Below, piece after piece: positions 17,793-24,462 of a stretch of 28,331 nt of DNA. A program made the position numbers and the translations under genes. Within the stretch, counting starts at the first letter, position 1, and every line of letters starts with the position of its first letter. This stretch comes from Psychrobacter sp. (lineage in GTDB: Bacteria; Pseudomonadota; Gammaproteobacteria; Pseudomonadales; Moraxellaceae): NCBI RefSeq assembly GCF_030454045.1, contig NZ_JAKDJE010000035.1, forward strand, positions 1 through 28,331, given 5' to 3'. The notes under the pieces are model-generated. The model did not search any database. It was not told the origin of the DNA and worked only from the letters and a program-made list of their open reading frames with translations.

Positions 17793-17828
17793 TGCATAAC
17801 AACGTATTTAATAATATATTGTTATGCA
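17793..17828. repeat. 36-bp imperfect palindrome, candidate operator
   Basis: Two 16-base arms with a 4-base centre (TAAT). The outer 10 bp pair perfectly (TGCATAACAA and TTGTTATGCA) and 14 of 16 positions match overall. Its centre is 276 bp from the thiolase start and 295 bp from the fabG start. There is no T run, so it does not look like a terminator. An operator for a regulator controlling both genes, or a structural element, is an inference. Confidence 0.45.
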
Positions 17829-18037
17829 TAAGTGTTATTACTATAACTTATAGGTCTCATTTTAACACAATGCTATTGCTAGTAACCCTACAAAAAGTTG
17901 CTGGCTTGTATACTGACTTGTTTACAGATTGTTGTAGACATCATCTGTTTTTGGACATGCTTCTAAGGGAAGTGTATAGTTAGGCTAGTTTTAAAATGAT
18001 TTACTAAATATCAATAATTACAATGTCGATGAGTCTA

Positions 18038-18043
18038 TATAAT
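18038..18043 (+). promoter_or_regulatory. Possible -10 element for the FabG-type gene
   Basis: A perfect TATAAT 62 bp before the fabG-type ATG. The -35 region 16-18 bp upstream is a poor match (TAATTA-like), so the promoter may need an activator, or this may be chance in AT-rich DNA. Confidence 0.35.
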
Positions 18044-18105
18044 AGAGGCATTACATTCAGTGTTTACTATTATTTCAACCATTCATTATTTAGAGGGAAT
18101 ATATT

Positions 18106-19506
18106 ATGTCAGACCGCTATGGTGATTTTGTTCAATCTTCTATTGGCAAAAAAGTTGCTAAGAACTTAGGTTTACCAATGCCAACGACGCTTGATCGCTT
18201 TGAAAGTGGCGAGCGTTTGGTTCGTGGTAGTGTATTAGTTGGCCGTGCTGACGGTGATGACAAAAGCATTAGTGAGTCTGTGGCGCGCATTTTGTCAGAG
18301 CTTCATGCAGACGTCTATGTAAATAGCCGTGATGATGTCAAAGACGCCCTTGCAGATGCAGGCGTTGAGGCAAAAGCCAATACTGGTGGTGATGATCAGT
18401 TCAAGGTATTGCTTTTTGATGCCAGCAATATCAGTAATGCCGATCAGCTAAAAGAAGTTTACGAGTTTTTTCATAGCGTTGCGCGCCGCGTTGAAAAATC
18501 AGGTCGAGTGATCGTCATCGGCCGTACGCCAGAGGACATCAGTGATATCGAAACAGCCATGGCACAACGTGCACTAGAAGGCTTTGTAAAATCAGTAGGT
18601 AAAGAGTTCAAACGTGGCATTACAGCTCAGCTTATCTATGTAGAGACGGGAGCTGAGCAAAATCTAGACTCAACCCTGCGTTTCTTTACATCAGCCCGTT
18701 CGGCTTATGTCTCAGGACAAGTGGTACGCGTCAGTAAAGGCGACTCAGTCGATGTCGATTGGAATCAGCCTCTAGGCGGCAAGACCATGCTAGTAACTGG
18801 GGCAAGTCGTGGCATTGGCGAAGCCATCGCTCGTGTCTTGGCTCGTGAGGGCGCACATGTGATCTGTCTTGATGTACCGCAGCAGCAAGCTGACCTACAA
18901 AAAGTGGCCAGTGAAATCAGTGGCTCTACGTTAACCGTAGATATCACAAGTGATGACGCTGGTGCAGAAATCGCAGATGCCGCGCAAAAGCGTGGCGGTC
19001 TGGATGCAGTCATTCACAATGCTGGCGTGACTCGTGATAAGACATTGGCCAGAATGGATGAAAAAAAGTGGGATATGGTCATCGATATCAACTTGGGCAG
19101 CATTGCGAAGTTAAACCGCTATCTACTTGATAACGATGTGTTAAAAGAAAATGCGCGTATCGTCTGTGTATCATCGATCTCAGGGATCGCTGGTAACATG
19201 GGTCAGACCAACTATGCGACTTCTAAAGCGGGCGTTATTGGCCTAGTTGATGCAACCGCAACCCAGCTAGAAGACAATGCTAAAGGCATGACTATCAATG
19301 CTGTGGCACCAGGGTTTATCGAGACACAGATGACTGAAGCCATTCCGTTTGCGATTCGTGAAGCTGGTCGCCGCATGAATTCATTGAGCCAAGGCGGCTT
19401 GCCTGTAGATGTGGCTGAAACCATCGCATGGTTGGCTTCGCCTGCTTCTGGGGGCTTAAATGGCAACACAGTTCGTGTTTGTGGTCAAAGCTTACTTGGC
19501 GCATAA
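18106..19506 (+). CDS. fabG: High-molecular-weight FabG-type 3-oxoacyl reductase
   Basis: 466-residue two-domain short-chain dehydrogenase that should reduce 3-ketoacyl-ACP or -CoA with NAD(P)H. Residues 1-220 form the extra flavodoxin-like N-terminal domain found in FabG4-type proteins. The C-terminal SDR domain has the cofactor motif TGASRGIG (231-238), HNAG (304-307) and the catalytic Ser357, Tyr370 and Lys374 (YATSK). AGAGGG precedes the ATG. Ordinary FabG proteins are about 245 residues; the 450-470 length and domain order match mycobacterial FabG4 (Rv0242c), known to prefer NADH and CoA substrates. It is divergent from the thiolase gene and 312 bp before a MaoC dehydratase gene, with a terminator in between. 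Confidence 0.92.
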   Translation: MSDRYGDFVQSSIGKKVAKNLGLPMPTTLDRFESGERLVRGSVLVGRADGDDKSISESVARILSELHADVYVNSRDDVKDALADAGVEAKANTGGDDQFKVLLFDASNISNADQLKEVYEFFHSVARRVEKSGRVIVIGRTPEDISDIETAMAQRALEGFVKSVGKEFKRGITAQLIYVETGAEQNLDSTLRFFTSARSAYVSGQVVRVSKGDSVDVDWNQPLGGKTMLVTGASRGIGEAIARVLAREGAHVICLDVPQQQADLQKVASEISGSTLTVDITSDDAGAEIADAAQKRGGLDAVIHNAGVTRDKTLARMDEKKWDMVIDINLGSIAKLNRYLLDNDVLKENARIVCVSSISGIAGNMGQTNYATSKAGVIGLVDATATQLEDNAKGMTINAVAPGFIETQMTEAIPFAIREAGRRMNSLSQGGLPVDVAETIAWLASPASGGLNGNTVRVCGQSLLGA

Positions 19507-19818
19507 TATTGATTTATTAGTGAGACTATGTGGCAAATAAGAACAGAGTAGCGTCACGATTGCATGCTTGATTTCTGACTTGTCACACACATGCTTACGA
19601 AATATTTGCTGATAAATTGTAATAAAGCTGCCCACGGGTGGCTTTTTTATGATAAAAACAGAACCATCAGCCAAACTATTTTTTGCTACTAAAGATACTT
19701 ACAACATTGATTGGACAAAGTGCTTATTCAAGGATTTGATAATAAGTGCCCGCCGATCAGTGTAAAATGTTTTTAGAGACGTTAAAAAACTTGTTCAAGC
19801 CACATTTAGGATTTACTT
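19507..19818. other. Intergenic region between FabG-type and MaoC genes
   Basis: 312 bp holding an intrinsic terminator near its middle (19626-19648) and then AT-rich DNA that should contain the promoter of the MaoC gene. TTGGAC at 19711 could be a -35 hexamer but no convincing -10 stands at the right distance. No gene seen. Confidence 0.55.
19626..19648 (+). terminator. Intrinsic terminator after the FabG-type gene
   Basis: Seven-base-pair stem AGCTGCC / GGTGGCT (two G-T pairs) with loop CACG followed by six T. It lies 120 bp after the stop codon, so the MaoC gene is probably transcribed separately, at least in part. Confidence 0.75.
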
Positions 19819-20736
19819 ATGTCAGATACCCATTATGATGCGTTGCCAAAAGCGCACACTACCTATGCCAATATCGTCAAAAGCTTACTACCTATTGGTA
19901 ACAGTGGCAAAGTCAGTAAAGATCAGCTGCCGCAGGCGACTTATTACGTCGATGACTTGCATATCGATCAGGACAATCTAAATGATTATCGTAAAATTTG
20001 CGGTTTTGCTGATAACGGTAAAGTACCCGCGACGTATTTTTCGGTACTATCACAAGCCCTACAGATGAATATGATGGTCAAAGAGCCATTTCCGTTTGCG
20101 ATGTTGGGTCTGGTACACGTTGACAATAGCGTGACGCAATACCGTCCTATCGGTGAACGTGAGACTGTAGCGATGTCGGTTACGTTTGATAATTTGCGCG
20201 ATCATACCCAAGGTCAGCAGTTTGACTTTGTCACTACTGTCAAGTCAGAGGATGAGGTGATCTGGAAAGGGACGTCAACATATCTATCACGCAGCAAAAA
20301 AACGACCAGTAGCAAAAACAAAAAGAGTAAGCCGCGTCCAGTGTCGGTGAAGCCAGAAGTGGGCAAAAACGACGTGCATAGTATATTTGAAGTACCAGAG
20401 GATATTGGTCGCCGTTATGCCTTTGTATCAGGTGATTTTAATTTGATTCATCTACATCCATTATCAGCGCGTGCCTTTGGTTTCCCTAAAGCCATTGCTC
20501 ATGGTATGTGGTCAAAAGCCAAGTGTCTTGCTTTGATGGATGAGCTACCTGATGCTTATACCGTTGATGTTTCTTTCAAGTTACCGATCTTTTTGCCAGC
20601 AGAAGTAGAGCTTATTGCGCAGCCAGTCGCTCAGCTTGAAAGTGTCGGCGATACCTGTGATTTTGGCTTGTATAGCTCCAAAAATAGCAAGCCACATTTG
20701 GCGGGTGTCGTAACCTTGAATAGCGACAGCAAATAA
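19819..20736 (+). CDS. MaoC-like (R)-hydratase/dehydratase, double hotdog
   Basis: 305-residue MaoC-family protein with two hotdog-like halves joined by a Lys/Ser-rich linker (about 157-175). The C-terminal half carries the hydratase-2 motif with SGDFNLIH: catalytic Asp206 and His211 in the D-x-N-x-x-H pattern, followed by the overhanging segment RAFGFPKAIAHGMW. Such enzymes hydrate enoyl-CoA to (R)-3-hydroxyacyl-CoA or dehydrate 3-hydroxyacyl-ACP. Length and layout resemble mycobacterial HtdX (Rv0241c), which is encoded next to FabG4, as here. The start has TTAGGATT upstream of the ATG. The phosphatase-like gene follows after 51 bp and is probably co-transcribed. The direction of the reaction in the cell is unknown. 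Confidence 0.88.
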   Translation: MSDTHYDALPKAHTTYANIVKSLLPIGNSGKVSKDQLPQATYYVDDLHIDQDNLNDYRKICGFADNGKVPATYFSVLSQALQMNMMVKEPFPFAMLGLVHVDNSVTQYRPIGERETVAMSVTFDNLRDHTQGQQFDFVTTVKSEDEVIWKGTSTYLSRSKKTTSSKNKKSKPRPVSVKPEVGKNDVHSIFEVPEDIGRRYAFVSGDFNLIHLHPLSARAFGFPKAIAHGMWSKAKCLALMDELPDAYTVDVSFKLPIFLPAEVELIAQPVAQLESVGDTCDFGLYSSKNSKPHLAGVVTLNSDSK

Positions 20737-20787
20737 CGCACAGATGCCTTATCTTCACCACAATATTCAACCAACACACTTACTATT

Positions 20788-21309
20788 ATGACTTTACAGA
20801 ACCTAGATTCAAAAAGTAGCGAGACGCATACAAATCAATCAGTTGAGAATGACCCTGACAATGGGGTCGATTTGTCTGTTATTCTTGAGCCTTATTTTCG
20901 GCCGGACACCAATACGATCGTATGCGGTGCGCTGGATGAAGAAAAAGTCACTGCCTTAGCAAAAGCGGGTGTGGACTTGGTGATTAACTTGCAGCCAGAT
21001 GATGAGTTGAGTTTTGATGAAGCTGCTGCAGTTGAGCGTGCAAACATGCACTATGAGCATCTGCCTATCAGCGGTGCAGTAGAGCTAAAGCAGCTTAAAA
21101 TATTGGCATTTGATAGTGTGCTGCGTCAGTACCATAATAAAAAGATTGCCATGCACTGCGGATCAGGCAATCGAGTAGGGGCTGCGATTGCTCTACGTGC
21201 AGGGTGGTTGCGTGGGCGCAAGATGGATACTGCTATGGAGCGTGGACGTAGTCATGGCCTGACCAAACTTGAACAAGAGGTTCACAACCGCTTGTTGGTA
21301 CCACGCTAA
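20788..21309 (+). CDS. BLH/DUF442-type protein tyrosine phosphatase-like protein
   Basis: 173-residue protein with a dual-specificity-phosphatase-like fold. The segment CGALDEEKVTALAKAGVDLVINLQPDDE resembles the conserved start of the beta-lactamase hydrolase-like (BLH) phosphatase domain, and HCGSGNRVGA at 123-132 holds the P-loop with nucleophile Cys124 and Arg129. The spacing is Cys-x4-Arg (CxSGxR) as in BLH proteins, not the Cys-x5-Arg of classical tyrosine phosphatases. The N-terminal 25 residues are polar and variable. No metallo-beta-lactamase domain is attached, unlike fused BLH proteins. It lies 51 bp after the MaoC gene; a terminator follows. Substrate unknown; the sulfide-metabolism role of fused family members cannot be transferred. 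Confidence 0.8.
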   Translation: MTLQNLDSKSSETHTNQSVENDPDNGVDLSVILEPYFRPDTNTIVCGALDEEKVTALAKAGVDLVINLQPDDELSFDEAAAVERANMHYEHLPISGAVELKQLKILAFDSVLRQYHNKKIAMHCGSGNRVGAAIALRAGWLRGRKMDTAMERGRSHGLTKLEQEVHNRLLVPR

Positions 21310-21332
21310 CGCAGCATATCATAGAGTAATAA

Positions 21333-21360
21333 AGAGGCGACCGCTAGGTGGCCTTTTTTA
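21333..21360 (+). terminator. Intrinsic terminator after the phosphatase-like gene
   Basis: Stem AGGCGACC / GGTGGCCT with one internal mismatch, loop GCTA, followed by seven T. It begins 24 bp after the stop codon and separates this unit from the serine hydrolase gene. Confidence 0.75.
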
Positions 21361-21460
21361 TTGGTTGTTAATGCCTTTGTACTGGCATCAGATATCTGTA
21401 TGGCATCGGTGCTCAAGCAATTTTAGCTGAGATAATTCACAATAATGGAGTGAGGGGACA

Positions 21461-22897
21461 ATGATGGATGATGACACAACGCATAGTAACAATGCGAGTA
21501 AATCTATGAGGACTGACTTGCAGCATCGCTTACGGCAAGTACTGACAGCGTTGCAGCTTGATGACGCGCCAGCGGGCGGTGCGGTAGTGGTCTATCAGGG
21601 CGGTGAGTGTCTTGCGCAGGCAAGTGTCGGTATGGCACGGGCAGATACACCGTGGCAGGCTGATACGCTAGCGATTAATTTCTCGACAGGTAAGGGCGTA
21701 CTAGCGACGCTGGTACATGTGTTGGTATCACAGAAGCTGCTTGATTATGACGTGCCCATTGCCCACTACTGGCCAGAGTTTGCCGCATCAGGTAAAGACA
21801 AAATTACCTTGCGACAGGTGATGTCACATCAGGCGGATTTGTTTTCGATCACCAGTATCGATGTCGATAGTGACACGATGCTCGATTGGCGCGTTATGCT
21901 GAATCATATTGAAGGAATGCCTATCACAGCACCTGAGGACGCCGCTGCATATGACAGCGCTTATAGCGCGTTGGTCTATGGTTGGGTACTTGGCGGTGTG
22001 ATAGAAGCCGTAACGCATATGTCATTAGCCGAAGCTTTACGTCAGTATCTAACCGAGCCTTTAGGTATTGCAGACAGTTGCTATTTTGGTGTACCAGATA
22101 GCAAAGTAGATCAGGTAGCAAAGCTTGCCAAAGACTTTGAGTCATTAAATGAGGATAGCGTACAACTGCGTAACAAGCGCCAAAAACCAACCCTAAAATC
22201 CGACTCAACAAGCACCTTACGTACTTATGCAATTCTGCCTAGCTATCATTGCTGGCAACAGAAAATGCTCAATGATGAGCGTACAGCTGAAACGCAAAGT
22301 AGCCTTAACGACGATCTAGACGATAAAAATATTGATAACATACAACCTGTATTAAATACTGCGCGTATTAATAGCCTATATTTTAATACCAGTCAGCTCA
22401 ATCTGAAAAACTATAAAGCAGCGCTCATTCCTGCCGGAAAACAAGCACTTGATTATCACAATCGCAAGACACTACAGGCAATCATTCCCGCTGCTAATGG
22501 CGTCGCTTCGGCGGTTGCGCTAGCCACTATCTATGCTATGTTGGCCAATGGTGGGGTTTGGCAAGGGCAGACGCTAATTGATAGTGCTACGTTTAAGCAG
22601 CTCTCCGCAATACAAGTCACAGGCCTAGATGCCGTCATGCCAGCGCCTATGCAGTGGCGACTGGGCTATCATAGATTATTTACTATATGTAGTGGCAAAG
22701 ACACAACCAATAAAATCATGGATTATGCGTCATCAGGGTTTGGACACATGGGATACAATGGCTCAGTCGCTTGGTGTGATCCTGTGCGTCAATTGTCATT
22801 TGCCTTTATCCATAATTTTGATACCACCATGCTCAACGATATTCGTCAGTTTGCATTGACAGAAGCGGTTCTGGGCTGGGTTGATGATCTGAGGTAA
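21461..22897 (+). CDS. Class C beta-lactamase-like serine hydrolase
   Basis: 478-residue member of the beta-lactamase/D-aminopeptidase/esterase (EstB-like) superfamily. The nucleophile motif S-x-x-K is Ser75-Thr-Gly-Lys78; the second motif is Tyr168-Ser-Ala in place of Tyr-x-Asn; the third is His429-Met-Gly431 in place of Lys-Thr-Gly, the pattern seen in esterases of this family. No signal peptide is visible, so it is probably cytoplasmic and unlikely to be a true beta-lactamase. A poorly conserved, Asp/Asn/Ser-rich insert of about 80 residues occupies 225-305. GGAGTGAGGGG precedes the double ATG. Likely an esterase or lipase-like hydrolase; substrate unknown. Confidence 0.85.
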   Translation: MMDDDTTHSNNASKSMRTDLQHRLRQVLTALQLDDAPAGGAVVVYQGGECLAQASVGMARADTPWQADTLAINFSTGKGVLATLVHVLVSQKLLDYDVPIAHYWPEFAASGKDKITLRQVMSHQADLFSITSIDVDSDTMLDWRVMLNHIEGMPITAPEDAAAYDSAYSALVYGWVLGGVIEAVTHMSLAEALRQYLTEPLGIADSCYFGVPDSKVDQVAKLAKDFESLNEDSVQLRNKRQKPTLKSDSTSTLRTYAILPSYHCWQQKMLNDERTAETQSSLNDDLDDKNIDNIQPVLNTARINSLYFNTSQLNLKNYKAALIPAGKQALDYHNRKTLQAIIPAANGVASAVALATIYAMLANGGVWQGQTLIDSATFKQLSAIQVTGLDAVMPAPMQWRLGYHRLFTICSGKDTTNKIMDYASSGFGHMGYNGSVAWCDPVRQLSFAFIHNFDTTMLNDIRQFALTEAVLGWVDDLR

Positions 22898-22907
22898 TAC
22901 AGCCGCT

Positions 22908-22978
22908 CTCAAGATGACAGTATCAAACGTATTGATAACCATGAATGATCAATGGCGTGTTTTTGGGGTCATCTTGAG
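22908..22978. repeat. Nested inverted repeats across convergent gene ends
   Basis: Perfect 11-bp arms CTCAAGATGAC and GTCATCTTGAG, separated by 49 bases; the right arm lies in the last codons of the antiporter gene and the left just after the hydrolase stop. Inside are a 6-bp hairpin (TATCAA/TTGATA, 22921-22937) and a weaker one (CCAT/ATGG, 22939-22955). It may act as an unusual terminator for both genes, since no classic T-run terminator is seen here. Confidence 0.45.
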
Positions 22979-24196
22979 TAGCCTTGTGGCGCTGAGACCA
23001 TGGATAAAAATTGAGGTTAGAATCACAATTGAGCAGACAATCCATAGTTTGAGCGCATCATCCTCAGCAAAGAAATCTGTGTTGAGCGCATAGGACAGGT
23101 AATACAAAGTACCGATACCCCGAATACCGAGTGCTGAGATTGCGTATTTCTCAGTACGCGGCATATTGAGTCCTGACAAAGCAATGAAACCACCAATAGG
23201 ACGTATGAGGAGCAGGAAGGTAAAACTCACAATATAGACACGCCATGTCAGCTCAACCCCAGACTGTAAGCCTTGTCCCAAGAACATACCAAATATGACG
23301 AGCACAAGAGACATCAATAAACCTTCTGACTGCTCGGCAAAGTCGTGAAGTTTTTGGTGATAAGTATGTTCGCACTCTGAACGTCTAAACGCAAAGGCAG
23401 CCACAAAAACAGCGATAAAGCCGTAACTGTGCACGTATTCTGCAACACCGTAAGCGACTAAGGTTAGGGCAATAACCACGTATCCTTGTGATATTGTGGT
23501 CTCACGGGTATGTTTAGAAAACACAACCTTCGCCATTGCTTTACCCACCAGCACACCCACCAATACCCCAGCGCCAATCTTCCACAAAACATCATGTGTG
23601 AACCATGACCACAGCATCTCGCTGGTAAAAGCGTTTCCTTCACTAAAAGCTTCGGCGATCTTTATTGCCAGATAGACGAAAGGAAAAGCCAATCCATCAT
23701 TCAACCCTGCCTCTGATGTGAGCGTAAAGCGCGTCGTGTCTTCTCTGCCTGTATTGGGAGGTCCTACTTGAATACTAGACGCTAAAACAGGATCGGTAGG
23801 TGCTAATACCGCACCCAACAAAATAGCAGCGCCGAGGCTCAAACCAAACGCATAATACCCCAGCGCCGCCATCGCAAAAATACCAATAGGCATGGTGATT
23901 AGTAAGAGCCTAACTGCCGGTCGCCATAGCTGCCAAGAGAAGTCAGTATCAATTTTGATACCTGCGCCAACCAACGATACCAAAATCACAATCTCTGTCA
24001 GTTTTTCGATGATTATTCCATTATTTATAGGGTCCAAAAACGATAGAGACGTCCACCAATATCCCATCATCAAGCCAAAACTCACTTGTAGCATAGGGAG
24101 CGAGATTGAGGTACGTTTGAAGACAACAGGAAACAATGCTCCCAATAAAAAAGCGATACCACAGATTAAGAGAAATAAATTATAGTTTTCAATCAT
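22949..24196 (-). CDS. CPA1-family Na+/H+ antiporter (NhaP-like)
   Basis: 415-residue inner-membrane cation:proton antiporter with about 12 hydrophobic helices spread over its length. The CPA1 signature residues are present: APTDPVLAS at 132-140 in the unwound helix, and the Asn166-Asp167 pair in SEAGLNDG, the ion-binding ND motif. The C-terminus ends shortly after the last helix with no RCK/TrkA domain. It would exchange Na+ (or K+) for H+ in pH and salt homeostasis, fitting a halotolerant organism. No good ribosome site precedes the first ATG, so the start is tentative. It is convergent with the serine hydrolase gene, with stops 51 bp apart. Confidence 0.88.
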   Translation of the reverse strand: MIENYNLFLLICGIAFLLGALFPVVFKRTSISLPMLQVSFGLMMGYWWTSLSFLDPINNGIIIEKLTEIVILVSLVGAGIKIDTDFSWQLWRPAVRLLLITMPIGIFAMAALGYYAFGLSLGAAILLGAVLAPTDPVLASSIQVGPPNTGREDTTRFTLTSEAGLNDGLAFPFVYLAIKIAEAFSEGNAFTSEMLWSWFTHDVLWKIGAGVLVGVLVGKAMAKVVFSKHTRETTISQGYVVIALTLVAYGVAEYVHSYGFIAVFVAAFAFRRSECEHTYHQKLHDFAEQSEGLLMSLVLVIFGMFLGQGLQSGVELTWRVYIVSFTFLLLIRPIGGFIALSGLNMPRTEKYAISALGIRGIGTLYYLSYALNTDFFAEDDALKLWIVCSIVILTSIFIHGLSATRLLKMTPKTRH

Positions 24197-24375
24197 AAGG
24201 TTTTCGCACGTTATTATATTTTAAGGATTGGTTTTGAGAGGTTGGCTTTCGATATTGATAATGGTTGGTATGGATGTTTAATATCTAGCCTGCAATATGA
24301 CTTATCATAACGATAAAAAAGAATTATTACCGAAAGAAATAGTTATCAGAACGACAGATGCGTTGTTTTTTGGTG

Positions 24376-24401
24376 AAAAAAAGCCTGCATTGCGCAGGCT
24401 T
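24376..24401 (-). terminator. Intrinsic terminator after ilvD
   Basis: Perfect 8-bp stem AAGCCTGC / GCAGGCTT with a 5-base loop, followed on the minus strand by a run of T. It lies 62 bp past the ilvD stop codon. Confidence 0.88.
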
Positions 24402-24462
24402 AATATAGTGATATCAGTAAGTGATAAGTCATACATTTTGAGGCTAAGACTAAAAGTAAGGT

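Larger units (their letters stand above)
17535..18105. other. 571-bp divergent control region of the fatty-acyl module
   Basis: AT-rich stretch between divergent thiolase and FabG-type genes; it must hold both promoters. It carries a 36-bp imperfect palindrome close to its midpoint and a TATAAT on the fabG side. I see no convincing protein-coding gene. An open frame running antisense through the thiolase tail into this region reads as a V/S/F-rich artefact. Confidence 0.6.

Noticed and set aside
17128..17799. Long plus-strand open frame antisense to the thiolase tail, running into the intergenic region
   Set aside because: Its V/S/F/L-rich sequence is what the complement of Thr/Lys/Asp codons gives; it has no domain, and the opposite strand codes a clear thiolase with a good ribosome site.
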